Source of the DNA: JBAYZQ01 sp041672385
GTDB lineage: Bacteria; Spirochaetota; Spirochaetia; Sphaerochaetales; Sphaerochaetaceae
Reading direction: 5' to 3'
DNA: 29,985 nucleotides
Assembly: GCA_041672385.1 (NCBI GenBank)
Contig: JBAYZQ010000010.1
Coordinates: 1-29,985, forward strand
The position numbers were made by a program, and so were the translations under genes. Under the pieces are notes generated by a model. It was not told the origin of the DNA and searched no databases. It worked only from the letters and a program-made list of their open reading frames with translations. Below are positions 1-7,665 of the stretch, one piece after another (the stretch's first letter is position 1; every line of letters starts with the position of its first letter).

Positions 1-509
1 ACGAAAGAACAACAATTGAAATTGAAGCACAGAAAATGATGCAAACAACTTTTGATCGTTATGGGCTTGGTGTAAAAGTAGTTACTATAAAACTTCAGAA
101 CATTGTTCCTCCAGTTGGTGATGTACAGGATGCATTCGAAGATGTTAATAAAGCTATTCAGGATATGAACCGTTACATTAATGAAGGAAAAGAAGATTAC
201 AACAGCAAAATTCCTGCAGCCCAAGGTGAAGCAGAAAAAATGGTTCTAGTCGCTGAAGGTTATTCAGCAGAAAGAGTCAACAACGCAAAGGGTGATGTCT
301 CAAGATTTACAAGCGTTCAAAAAGCTTATGAAACAAGTAAAGATATTACAAGTACTCGTCTTTATATAGAAACTCTTGAAGAAATTCTAACTTCTGACAC
401 CTCAAAACTGACGCTTATTGATAAGAACCTTGAAAACTTTTTGCCTATCAGCAATATTACAGCTCCGACTTCAAATGCTGTAACAACAACAGATGGAGGC
501 ACTAAATAA
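1..509 (+). CDS. hflK: HflK, SPFH-domain protease modulator (C-terminal part, cut by window edge)
   Basis: The frame is open from base 3, so the gene begins before the window and only about the last 168 residues are seen. HflK is an inner-membrane SPFH/prohibitin-family protein that forms a large complex with HflC around the FtsH protease and tunes degradation of membrane proteins (family knowledge). The visible part has the late SPFH segment VVTIKLQNIVPPVGDVQDAF followed by a charged helical region with AAQGEAEKMVLVAEGYSAERVNNA, the usual HflK heptad-rich tail, then a Thr/Ser-rich end. The stop TAA overlaps the hflC start by one base (TAATG at 507-511), so the two are translationally coupled, as expected for partners made in equal amounts. 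Identification is firm because hflC follows directly. Confidence 0.93.
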   Translation, partial: ERTTIEIEAQKMMQTTFDRYGLGVKVVTIKLQNIVPPVGDVQDAFEDVNKAIQDMNRYINEGKEDYNSKIPAAQGEAEKMVLVAEGYSAERVNNAKGDVSRFTSVQKAYETSKDITSTRLYIETLEEILTSDTSKLTLIDKNLENFLPISNITAPTSNAVTTTDGGTK

Positions 510-1501
510 TGAAAAAAACAGTAAGAAACTTAGTAATATTAGGTGTAATAATAATTATTGTCTTGGTTTTCCAACCTTTCTATATTTTACAAGAAGGCGA
601 ACAAGCAGTAATTACAAGATTTGGAAAGATTATTTCAGTACAAACTGAAAGTGGTTTTAAAATTAAAGTTCCTCTTGTTGATAACGTCGTAAAATACCCT
701 AATAAAATCCTTTCTTGGGATGGTCAAGCACAACGAATTCCAACAAAAGAAAATCAGTTTATTTATGTTGATCCTACAAGTCGTTGGATTATTCAAGATC
801 CTGCAAAGTTCTATGAAACTGTAAACACTGTAGCAAGTGCACAGTACAGACTTGATGATATTCTTGACTCAACAATCAGGACTATTATTAGTGAAAATTA
901 TCTTAATGAAGCAGTAAGAAGCACAAACCAAATCAATAACATGAATGTAGTAGAAACTATACAGAGTGTTGATGATGAACAACAGGCAGAATACTTAAGA
1001 AACCTTACATCAACGACCCTTAAACAAGAAACAATTTCAACAGGTCGTGATGCACTTTCTAGCCAAATGTTGACTCAGGCTGAAACTTTTACACAGGAAT
1101 TTGGTATTGAACTTGAAGATATTGTAATTAGACAGATTCGTTATTCAGATGATTTAACTTTATCCGTTTATCAAAGAATGATTAAGGAAAGAAATCAGAT
1201 TGCTGAAGCTTACAGATCTTATGGACGTGGACGTCAAGCAACTTGGGAAGGAAAAACAGAAAACGAAACAAAACAAATTTTATCTTCTGCCTATGCTCAA
1301 AGTGAGCAATTGCGTGGTAAAGCTGATGCTACAGCAACAGATATTTATGCAGATGCATACTCAAGTGACCCTGAATTCTTTAAATTCTGGAGGACTTTAG
1401 AGTCTTACAAAAAGACACTCCCTCAGCAAAATAAGATTTTATCAACGGATATGGTTTATTTTAATTTACTTTATACCTCTCTTCCAACCTCACTTAGGTA
1501 A
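509..1501 (+). CDS. hflC: HflC, SPFH-domain protease modulator
   Basis: 330 residues, full length for HflC. Residues about 8-27 form one N-terminal membrane anchor, followed by the SPFH start YILQEGEQAVITRFGKI and the loop KVPLVDNVVKYPNKILSWDG. Later come the helical stretch IVIRQIRYSDDLTLSVYQRMIKERN and the classic C-terminal HflC signature FFKFWRTLESYKK with LSTDMVYFNLLY. With HflK it surrounds FtsH in the inner membrane and restricts its access to substrates (established for the family). The start ATG is set by GGAGG at 495-499 inside the end of hflK and overlaps the hflK stop by one base. A strong hairpin terminator lies about 20 bases after the stop. Nothing looks degraded. Confidence 0.95.
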   Translation: MKKTVRNLVILGVIIIIVLVFQPFYILQEGEQAVITRFGKIISVQTESGFKIKVPLVDNVVKYPNKILSWDGQAQRIPTKENQFIYVDPTSRWIIQDPAKFYETVNTVASAQYRLDDILDSTIRTIISENYLNEAVRSTNQINNMNVVETIQSVDDEQQAEYLRNLTSTTLKQETISTGRDALSSQMLTQAETFTQEFGIELEDIVIRQIRYSDDLTLSVYQRMIKERNQIAEAYRSYGRGRQATWEGKTENETKQILSSAYAQSEQLRGKADATATDIYADAYSSDPEFFKFWRTLESYKKTLPQQNKILSTDMVYFNLLYTSLPTSLR

Positions 1502-1513
1502 AGAAATTGTATT

Positions 1514-1549
1514 AAAAAAAGGGACTGAAATTCAGTCCCTTTTCTTTTA
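1514..1549. terminator. Bidirectional intrinsic terminator between hflC and the convergent ABC permease gene
   Basis: GGGACTGA (1521-1528) pairs perfectly with TCAGTCCC (1532-1539) around an AAT loop. An A7 run precedes the stem and TTTTCTTTT follows it, so it can end transcription in both directions. It sits just after hflC (stop 1501) and just before the end of the minus-strand permease (1560). Confidence 0.9.
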
Positions 1550-1559
1550 TCTAAAAAGC

Positions 1560-3251
1560 TTAAATATAAAAATCACTACTAATACTGTATAATTCTTCCA
1601 TCTTTTTTATTGCCTGTTTTCTTATAAAAGGGGTAACTGCCAACAGAAATATGTAAACCCCTATGATAGCAAAATCATATGAAAGTAAATCAATAATATA
1701 AAATAAACCACAATTTAAAACAAAAAAAACAAAGGTAATTCCAACTCCTTTAATTCCATTAAAGTTTTGTTTAACAGCCTGTTGAGGAGAAGTCCAGTTT
1801 AAAAAAGGCTTTTGAGAATCTATAAAAAGACCAATATAACTACTGTTTAAAATCAATAAGAAATTAATGCCAATCATCCAAAAAAGATTATAAAAAGGAA
1901 AAGAAAAGAAAGTTAAAGCTGCAATAGTAAATATTACATTTGGAATAAACATCAAAATTAAATGAAAATACACCTTAGCTTTAAAATAATCAAAAGCCTG
2001 TATTGGAAGACATTTGTTGTATATGAATTGATTCCCTTCCCTTGAGATACTTGTAGAACTAACTTGTGAAAGTGACCCCATAAAAGCAAGTGCCGCACAA
2101 ACTAAAACAGGGAAATAAGGGAAGGATTGTACATAGTTAATATTGTCCATTATTTCAGTTAAAACTCCCATAAAAGAATAGACAATTATAAGTATCAAAG
2201 GAATAAGAGCTTCTCCCATTATTTCAAAAATAAAATAAGAACTACTTTTTAAAATTTCCCATTCTCTTAATAATAAAGATTTGACAATTGAATTAGAGGC
2301 TTTTACATTCAAAGTTTTACTATTCTGTTTTTTTACTGCAGTCGAAGAATTCAAACTTAAACACTTTAAATATGACTTATCAATAATTAGGTAAATTAAT
2401 AAAATACAAACAACTGTAAATACAAGATATTTTGGAATTGAAGAAATTGCATAAATATCAAAAAGACTACTACCTGCCCAAACCATGTAAAAACAATAAT
2501 GATAAAGGCTTTCAAAAATTCCTGTAATCATGGAAATTACATCTACTTCAATTTTTCCAGTCATCAAAGAGTTTGATATTGGAATCATTTTCTCAGAAAT
2601 TCTGGTTTGCAAAATCAATATGGCTAGCATTATCATAGAAACAACCATAATTTCCAGATTAGTCTTATCCGCTCCCTTTTTCCCAAATCGAATTACAAGC
2701 ATTGAAATTAAGTTCCCTAAGGCCATTGGTAATAGTTGGAACAAAAACAAAATAATAATTGTTCCAAAAATAAAGCTTTTATAAAATGAATTTACTATAA
2801 AAATATTAACCAAAGCCGGAAGTACCACAAAAAGATGAAAAGGTAAAAGATCAAGATAAAGAACTACTAGTCGACTACTAATAAGCTGTTTAGAACTTAT
2901 AGGAAGTGTTTGTAGCAATTTCAAATCTTTTCCTTTATATAAAATTTGATTTGAATAAATAAAAGAAAACAATAAAACTATTATGAAAGACATAAGAAGG
3001 GAAGAAATAATTCCTCCATCAGGTCTATTCATCAAATATTGAACCATTAAATTTATTCCACTAAAGTTTGAATAAAAAATAAATATAAACGAGGAAGTTG
3101 CAATTACTAGTCCTATAATTATTAATACGGTACCTAATACTTTAAAAATAGGTTTTGTCTTTTTATTGGGATTTTTAAAACTAGTATTTAAAAAACTACT
3201 AAGTTTAAAACCTGTGTATTGGGCTTTTACGAGAAGTTTAACAATATTCAT
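1560..3251 (-). CDS. ABC-2-like exporter permease subunit
   Basis: 563 residues with roughly ten to twelve hydrophobic membrane segments, for example near residues 37-60, 83-102, 125-150, 155-185, 200-218, 275-292, 340-363, 380-400 and 430-455. Short basic loops lie between them, including a central hydrophilic loop around residues 300-335. It is the membrane partner of the ATPase encoded just upstream: the ATPase stop and this ATG are 3 bases apart, and AAGGAG lies inside the end of the ATPase gene. The size and pairing resemble the large two-domain ABC exporter permeases found with BcrA/CcmA-type ATPases. The substrate cannot be told; lipids, peptides or drugs are all possible. The gene is intact, and its product should sit in the inner membrane as part of an efflux or export pump. 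Confidence 0.82.
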   Translation of the reverse strand: MNIVKLLVKAQYTGFKLSSFLNTSFKNPNKKTKPIFKVLGTVLIIIGLVIATSSFIFIFYSNFSGINLMVQYLMNRPDGGIISSLLMSFIIVLLFSFIYSNQILYKGKDLKLLQTLPISSKQLISSRLVVLYLDLLPFHLFVVLPALVNIFIVNSFYKSFIFGTIIILFLFQLLPMALGNLISMLVIRFGKKGADKTNLEIMVVSMIMLAILILQTRISEKMIPISNSLMTGKIEVDVISMITGIFESLYHYCFYMVWAGSSLFDIYAISSIPKYLVFTVVCILLIYLIIDKSYLKCLSLNSSTAVKKQNSKTLNVKASNSIVKSLLLREWEILKSSSYFIFEIMGEALIPLILIIVYSFMGVLTEIMDNINYVQSFPYFPVLVCAALAFMGSLSQVSSTSISREGNQFIYNKCLPIQAFDYFKAKVYFHLILMFIPNVIFTIAALTFFSFPFYNLFWMIGINFLLILNSSYIGLFIDSQKPFLNWTSPQQAVKQNFNGIKGVGITFVFFVLNCGLFYIIDLLSYDFAIIGVYIFLLAVTPFIRKQAIKKMEELYSISSDFYI

Positions 3252-3254
3252 ACC

Positions 3255-3995
3255 CTACTCCTTAAAATCATCATCAGTTAAATCTAAGAATAACTTTTCA
3301 AGAGTGGCGTTTTTATCACCATTTTTATTTTTAAGTTCTTCATAAGTTCCCTGAGCAATAAGCTCTCCTTCATTAATAATACCAACAAGATCACAAAGCC
3401 TTTCTGCTACTTCCATAACATGGGTTGAAAAGAACACAGTTTTACCTTCATTACAAAAATCTCTCATCAAATCTTTTAAGACATAGGATGAGTGTGGGTC
3501 AAGCCCAACCATGGGTTCATCTAAAATTAGGATTTCTGGATCATGAACCATTGCAGAAATGATTTCAAGTTTTTGTTTCATTCCATGACTGTAAGAATTA
3601 ATATCTTCTTTCAAATGGTCTTGAAGTTCAAACATTTTTGAGTATTTTTCTATTCGATTTTTTCTGTCTTCTTCATTCACTTTAAAAATATCAGATATAA
3701 AATTTAAATATCGAATAGCAGTCATTTTATCATAAAAAACACTTTCATCAGGTATAAAACCTATTTTTCTTTTTATTTCAATAATATTATTATGATTGTC
3801 AAAGCCATTAACTTCAATTGTTCCACTATCCTGTCCCAAAATACCAACTATCATCTTTATCGTAGTAGACTTTCCAGCACCATTTGGTCCAAGGAAACCA
3901 AAAATTTTCCCATCTGGCACTGTCAGATTTAGTTTTTTAACCGCAGGTTTACTTGCTTTATTGTAAGTCTTTGTTACATCAGTCAACTTAATCAT
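3255..3995 (-). CDS. ABC transporter ATP-binding protein (CcmA/BcrA-like)
   Basis: 246 residues. Walker A GPNGAGKST is at residues 36-44, the ABC signature reads YSHGMKQK, Walker B is EILILDEPMVGLDPHSS, and the H-loop is FFSTHVMEVAERL. The LSGGQ motif written as SHGMKQ is typical of exporter ATPases that pair with ABC-2 type permeases. It powers the permease encoded 3 bases downstream. The start is fixed by AGGAGG six bases before the ATG. A perfect 9-base inverted repeat (4009-4034) lies immediately upstream of that ribosome site and may control expression. Beyond export by an ABC-2-like pump, the cargo is unknown. Confidence 0.92.
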   Translation of the reverse strand: MIKLTDVTKTYNKASKPAVKKLNLTVPDGKIFGFLGPNGAGKSTTIKMIVGILGQDSGTIEVNGFDNHNNIIEIKRKIGFIPDESVFYDKMTAIRYLNFISDIFKVNEEDRKNRIEKYSKMFELQDHLKEDINSYSHGMKQKLEIISAMVHDPEILILDEPMVGLDPHSSYVLKDLMRDFCNEGKTVFFSTHVMEVAERLCDLVGIINEGELIAQGTYEELKNKNGDKNATLEKLFLDLTDDDFKE

Positions 3996-4008
3996 AAAAC
4001 CTCCTAAT

Positions 4009-4034
4009 TCTATTTAGATGTTTTTCTAAATAGA
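4009..4034 (-). promoter_or_regulatory. Inverted repeat in the leader of the ABC exporter operon
   Basis: TCTATTTAG (4009-4017) and CTAAATAGA (4026-4034) form a perfect 9-base inverted repeat with an 8-base loop, placed directly upstream of the AGGAGG ribosome site of the ATPase gene. It could be a dimeric repressor site or an mRNA hairpin next to the ribosome site. There is no T run fitting a terminator. Confidence 0.55.
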
Positions 4035-4041
4035 TAATAAA

Positions 4042-4070
4042 TATTTATCAAAAAAGGCAATTGCTGTCAA
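4042..4070 (-). promoter_or_regulatory. Candidate promoter of the ABC exporter operon
   Basis: A perfect -35 TTGACA (4065-4070, minus strand) is followed after 17 bases by a weak -10 TAAATA (4042-4047). The deduced leader would contain the inverted repeat at 4009-4034. The -10 matches consensus at only three positions, so the call is tentative. Confidence 0.4.
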
Positions 4071-4106
4071 GCATTTAGGATTTTTTACCTTTAAATGCTA
4101 GGTAAA
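4070..4106. repeat. Two overlapping, mutually exclusive inverted repeats between the exporter and citrate synthase genes
   Basis: AGCATTTA (4070-4077) pairs with TAAATGCT (4092-4099). TTTACCT (4084-4090) pairs with AGGTAAA (4100-4106), and its loop contains the second arm of the first pair. The segment overlaps the minus-strand -35 box, so it may be a regulator-binding region for one or both divergent genes. Confidence 0.5.
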
Positions 4107-4209
4107 TCAATATCTATTGCATAAAAATACAAAAAATAACTATACATATTGTTAAAAGAAGCAAAATACAATAAAATGAAGGGTAATTCCATTTTAAAGG
4201 AGAAGAAAA

Positions 4210-5505
4210 ATGTCAGACAACAATAACACTGCTACTCTACACATTAACAATCAAAACATTCAATTGCCAATTCTTGAAGACAATGTAGGTAACATTGCTC
4301 TAGATATTAAAAATCTTAGAAAAGATACAGGAATTATAACTTATGACCCTGGCTACAGCAATACAGCTAGTTGCACAAGTAGTATATGCCGTGTCGCTGG
4401 GGAAAAAGGAACTTTATCATATCGAGGTTATCGAATAGAAGACCTTGTTGCGAACTGTGACTTTATTGAAGTAGCTTATTTATTGGTAAAGGGAGAACTT
4501 CCTAATTTAAAAGAAAGAAAGAACTATATGGAACTTTTAAATCGGCATTCCCTTTTGCATGTTGATATGATGAATTTCTTTGGTAATTTCCCAAAACACA
4601 GTCATCCAATGGCCATATTAGCCTCAATGGTTGCTAGTTTAAGTGCCTTCTATCCAGAAATTGAAGATTCAGATCCTGAAGAAAATATTGACCTTACTGT
4701 AACAAGATTACTTTCAAAGATGCGTACAATAGCTGCTTTCACCTATCGTCAGCAGGATGGACAACAATTAGTAAATCCTTCTTATAAGTATAGTTACTGT
4801 GAAAACTTCTTAAACATGTTATTTTATTCACCTGTTAAAGAATATATTATTAACCCTGTGTATGTAAAAGCCTTAAACAAGCTATTGATTCTTCACGCTG
4901 ACCATGAACAAAACTGTTCAACTTCAGCGGTTCGTCTTGTAGGTTCAAGTGAAGCGAATTTATATGCCTCTGTTACAGCAGGTATTTGCGCTTTATGGGG
5001 AAGTAAGCATGGTGGAGCAAACCAAGCTGTTATAGAAATGCTTCAACAATTGATTTATGAAGATATTCCAATCGATAGTTTTCTTTCAGTTATAAAAGAT
5101 AAAAATAATCCTTCTGTACTTTATGGTTTTGGACATAGAATTTACAAAACTTATGACCCTAGAGCTAAAATAGCAAAAGAACTTTGTAAGGAAGTTCTTG
5201 ACTCAACTCATACCAATGACCCTCTATTAGATAAAGCTATTGAATTAGAACAAGCAGCCTTAAAAGACCAATACTTTATTGATAGGAATCTCTATCCTAA
5301 TGTTGATTTCTACACTGGAATAATTTTTCATGCGATGGGTATTCCTACAAACATGTTTACTGTTCTTTTTGCTATGGGACGTCTTCCTGGTTGGATTGCA
5401 CATTATCTTGAATGGAAACATGACCCTTATCAAAAAATAGCTAGACCAAGACAATTATATAATGGACCTGTTGGAAGAACTGTCTTACCAATAGAGAAAA
5501 GATAA
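4210..5505 (+). CDS. gltA: Citrate synthase
   Basis: 431 residues, the normal size of hexameric type II citrate synthase, with the N-terminal beta domain of that class (LPILEDNVGNIALDIKNL, then ITYDPGYSNTASCTSSI). It condenses oxaloacetate and acetyl-CoA to citrate. Catalytic elements are visible: the first His in WGSKHGGANQAVIEML, the family signature YGFGHRIYKTYDPRA with the second His, and the Asp in NVDFYTGI. The C-terminal WIAHYLEWKHDPYQKIARPRQLY also fits. The start is set by AAAGGAG seven bases upstream. No aconitase or isocitrate dehydrogenase gene is adjacent, so the gene stands alone. In a fermentative host it most likely feeds 2-oxoglutarate and glutamate synthesis (inference), in line with the glutamine synthetase encoded 7 kb away. 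Confidence 0.95.
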   Translation: MSDNNNTATLHINNQNIQLPILEDNVGNIALDIKNLRKDTGIITYDPGYSNTASCTSSICRVAGEKGTLSYRGYRIEDLVANCDFIEVAYLLVKGELPNLKERKNYMELLNRHSLLHVDMMNFFGNFPKHSHPMAILASMVASLSAFYPEIEDSDPEENIDLTVTRLLSKMRTIAAFTYRQQDGQQLVNPSYKYSYCENFLNMLFYSPVKEYIINPVYVKALNKLLILHADHEQNCSTSAVRLVGSSEANLYASVTAGICALWGSKHGGANQAVIEMLQQLIYEDIPIDSFLSVIKDKNNPSVLYGFGHRIYKTYDPRAKIAKELCKEVLDSTHTNDPLLDKAIELEQAALKDQYFIDRNLYPNVDFYTGIIFHAMGIPTNMFTVLFAMGRLPGWIAHYLEWKHDPYQKIARPRQLYNGPVGRTVLPIEKR

Positions 5506-5634
5506 ATTGCTCTAAAACTTAAATTTTGTGTAGAAAAATGTAGTTTAATATCCTTCAACGTAAATTTATTGCTTTTTTATTATTTTTGATTATATTGAAA
5601 TTATAGAAACAATAATGGTTGGAGGAAAATTATT

Positions 5635-6051
5635 ATGAATAAAACAGCAAAAGCAAGTTTTATTATTGGCATTATTTTTTTGGCAATTTCATTGATTTTC
5701 ATTACACTAAGTTTTACTTTCCATGGGCATGAACAGATTGTTCGGGGTTTTAATTATTTCTACTCCTTACAGATTAATTCATCACCTACGCAAAGTTTGA
5801 GAGCACTTCAATTACTGATTCTAGGTTCAGCCTTAATGGTTTCTGGACTTCTTTTATTCATTTTGACCACAGTGTTAAATTTAAAAGATTCTAGAGATAT
5901 CGAAAAAGAATTTAGAACAGTTAAAACTCCTAAAAGAGTTGAGAAACAAAAAGCTCAAGATGTGAACGAAGATACAACTGAAGCCAATACGCAACATTAC
6001 CAAAACAACATTGATTCAGCAAAATCGGTGGATGAAGGAAATAAGGCGTAA
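5635..6051 (+). CDS. Small two-TM membrane protein of unknown function
   Basis: 138 residues and not a family I recognise. Residues about 7-28 and 58-84 are hydrophobic membrane segments separated by a polar loop that should face the periplasm. From residue about 87 onward the chain is hydrophilic and rich in Lys, Glu, Asn and Gln, a probable cytoplasmic tail. The start is supported by TTGGAGG eight bases before the ATG, and a strong terminator follows, so it is a real single-gene unit. It could be a small structural or regulatory membrane protein; no catalytic motif is visible. The 129-base gap before it holds only AT-rich sequence with no convincing promoter match. Confidence 0.75.
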   Translation: MNKTAKASFIIGIIFLAISLIFITLSFTFHGHEQIVRGFNYFYSLQINSSPTQSLRALQLLILGSALMVSGLLLFILTTVLNLKDSRDIEKEFRTVKTPKRVEKQKAQDVNEDTTEANTQHYQNNIDSAKSVDEGNKA

Positions 6052-6090
6052 AAAAACTATGAAATAGATAAAAAGCTATTCCCCTTTTTT

Positions 6091-6121
6091 GGTCATTATC
6101 ATCTGATAATGACCTTTTTTT
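6091..6121 (+). terminator. Intrinsic terminator after the two-TM protein gene
   Basis: GGTCATTATC (6091-6100) pairs with GATAATGACC (6105-6114) around a 4-base loop, followed by T7 (6115-6121). This is a strong rho-independent terminator on the plus strand. Confidence 0.93.
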
Positions 6122-6127
6122 GATAAT

Positions 6128-6152
6128 AAAAAAGAGTCCGTTTCCAGACTCT
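6128..6152 (-). terminator. Intrinsic terminator of the tRNA-Arg gene
   Basis: On the minus strand AGAGTCTG and CGGACTCT form an 8-bp stem (one U-G pair) closed by a GAAA tetraloop, followed by T6. It begins 5 bases after the tRNA 3' end, so the precursor has a very short trailer. Confidence 0.85.
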
Positions 6153-6157
6153 AAAAA

Positions 6158-6231
6158 TAGGACAAGTAGGAGTCGAACCTACGACCTACTGCTTAGAAGG
6201 CAGTTGCTCTATCCAGCTGAGCTATCATCCC
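6158..6231 (-). tRNA. tRNA-Arg (anticodon UCU)
   Basis: A full cloverleaf can be folded: D stem GCTC/GAGC, anticodon stem ACTGC/GCAGT with loop CTTCTAA (anticodon TCT), T stem GTAGG/CCTAC with loop TTCGACT, discriminator A. The CCA end is not encoded and must be added. The acceptor stem GGGATGA/TTGTCCT has three wobble pairs, including an unusual G1-U72. It decodes AGA (and possibly AGG), the favoured Arg codons in this AT-rich sequence. Confidence 0.95.
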
Positions 6232-6243
6232 ATAACTTGAGAT

Positions 6244-6272
6244 ATTCTAAATATTTTGGGTTTTCCTGTCAA
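6244..6272 (-). promoter_or_regulatory. Sigma70-type promoter of tRNA-Arg
   Basis: Perfect -35 TTGACA (6267-6272) and -10 TAGAAT (6244-6249, one mismatch) with a 17-base spacer. The -10 box ends 12 bases before the first tRNA base, leaving a short 5' leader. No terminator separates the upstream MFS gene, so read-through could add transcripts. Confidence 0.85.
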
Positions 6273-6323
6273 GTGAATACGGTATTTATTTTGGATATTA
6301 TCACTAAGGAGCAAATAACTCAC

Positions 6324-7562
6324 CTAATTAATATCTTGCTTATTTAAAGTATTATCCTCTTTTCCCTTTTTCTTCGTCCAAGAAAGCATTAAATCCATGC
6401 TTTTGCTTCTTTTTCTTAGGTATAAAACAATAAATTCTAAAACCACAACTATAAACACAATATTAAAACAAAGTTGCATTAAATATCTCCAATCAAAAGC
6501 CTTGTATACGGCTCCTCCTACAACAGAACCAACAACACAAGAAATTGCAAGTACCACCTCATGAATCATCATCCTTCTTGATTTATTGACCGTACCACTC
6601 ATTCCATGAAAAATACTAAAGGAATAAAGAGCACTGAAACAAATTCCAATTAGTATAAATAATAAAATAAAGCCAAGAACACTTGAAATGTTTGCTAACA
6701 CGAGTGCTGCAACTCCAACTAAGAGTTGAAAGAAGATAATCCAACTTATTTTAAAATGCCAAAAATCAAAACGGCCAAAGAATATAAACATTAGAGCAAC
6801 TACAATTCCTTTAATTGAAATAATAGTTCCAGTGGTAGTTTCAGAAATATGCAAAACTTCCAATGCATATATAGGAAAAACAATTTGTGTCATTTGATTA
6901 ACAAAATAAGCTAAAAAAATACCAACCCAGGTAAAATACCTTAAGTAAGTACTATTATCTAACATATTAGAAATATGACTGTTATCTTTATCACTTGGAG
7001 CAATTCTAGCTGAGTTATTATTAATAATAAAAACAAAGGCTAACATCATAATTAAACAAGTAACAAAAAAGGAAAGAGTGGTGGATCTCTCAGCAATAAA
7101 ACCTGAAAAAAATGGACTTATTCCTAAAGCAGAACTCCAAGCAAAATTAAATTTACCCGTTGTTCTGTTAAGCATTTTTCCTTCCTTACCCCTAGTAATT
7201 AAACCGGCCAATTGTGGCCATAAAAGAGATTTAATAGCACCATAGAGAACTAAAAGGACCAAAAATAAATTAAGACTTTTTGTAATTCCCATAAAAAGAC
7301 TAAACAAAAACATTCCACCACAAGCTAAAGCAATACAGACCATTGGTTTTAATTTCTCATAAAATTTTTCAAATATAATACAACTCAAAAAATAACTTGC
7401 TATTTGCAAAGCTGAAAAAATACCAATTTGCATTGAATCCAGTAAGAAAAAGCTTTTTAAGTGAAAAACTAAAGCTAAACCAAAAAGGTTATCTGCACCT
7501 GAGGCAAGAAAAGCAACAAAAAGTAGAAATTTTTGTTCCTTATTATTTAATAATTTTTTCAT
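6324..7562 (-). CDS. Major facilitator superfamily transporter
   Basis: 412 residues with about twelve hydrophobic segments in two halves, split by a polar loop near residues 185-200, the standard MFS plan. The N half contains ALQIASYFLSCIIFEKFYEK, in the place of the conserved loop 2-3. The family is clear but the substrate is not; sugar, drug or metabolite transport are all possible, and the protein belongs in the inner membrane. The ATG has no Shine-Dalgarno sequence. A promoter with TTGAAT (7592-7597), 17 bases, CATAAT (7569-7574) ends six bases before it, which suggests a leaderless mRNA starting on the ATG. The upstream neighbour on the same strand ends in its own terminator only about 40 bases away, so this promoter is needed. 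Confidence 0.85.
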   Translation of the reverse strand: MKKLLNNKEQKFLLFVAFLASGADNLFGLALVFHLKSFFLLDSMQIGIFSALQIASYFLSCIIFEKFYEKLKPMVCIALACGGMFLFSLFMGITKSLNLFLVLLVLYGAIKSLLWPQLAGLITRGKEGKMLNRTTGKFNFAWSSALGISPFFSGFIAERSTTLSFFVTCLIMMLAFVFIINNNSARIAPSDKDNSHISNMLDNSTYLRYFTWVGIFLAYFVNQMTQIVFPIYALEVLHISETTTGTIISIKGIVVALMFIFFGRFDFWHFKISWIIFFQLLVGVAALVLANISSVLGFILLFILIGICFSALYSFSIFHGMSGTVNKSRRMMIHEVVLAISCVVGSVVGGAVYKAFDWRYLMQLCFNIVFIVVVLEFIVLYLRKRSKSMDLMLSWTKKKGKEDNTLNKQDIN

Positions 7563-7568
7563 GAAGTC

Positions 7569-7597
7569 ATTATGTTTAAACCAAACAAAAGATTCAA
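7569..7597 (-). promoter_or_regulatory. Promoter of the MFS gene, predicted to give a leaderless mRNA
   Basis: -35 TTGAAT (7592-7597), 17-base spacer, -10 CATAAT (7569-7574), then six bases to the ATG at 7562. The transcription start should fall on or beside the A of the start codon. It lies immediately downstream of the terminator of the binding-protein gene. Confidence 0.65.
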
Positions 7598-7602
7598 GTA
7601 TT

Positions 7603-7636
7603 TTACAAAAAATAAGTCTGGAATTAATCCAGACTT
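7603..7636 (-). terminator. Intrinsic terminator of the amino-acid binding protein gene
   Basis: AAGTCTGGA (minus strand) pairs perfectly over 9 bases with TCCAGACTT around a 5-base loop, and on the minus strand is followed by ATTTTTTG. It separates the binding-protein gene from the MFS gene. Confidence 0.88.
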
Positions 7637-7665
7637 AAGCACTATTTCAAATATTATTCTCTCTT

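Noticed and set aside
6120..6347. Open frame of 75 codons on the plus strand crossing the tRNA-Arg gene
   Set aside because: It lies antisense to a clear tRNA and its terminator, has no ribosome site, and encodes the Arg/Leu-rich peptide typical of antisense tRNA sequence.
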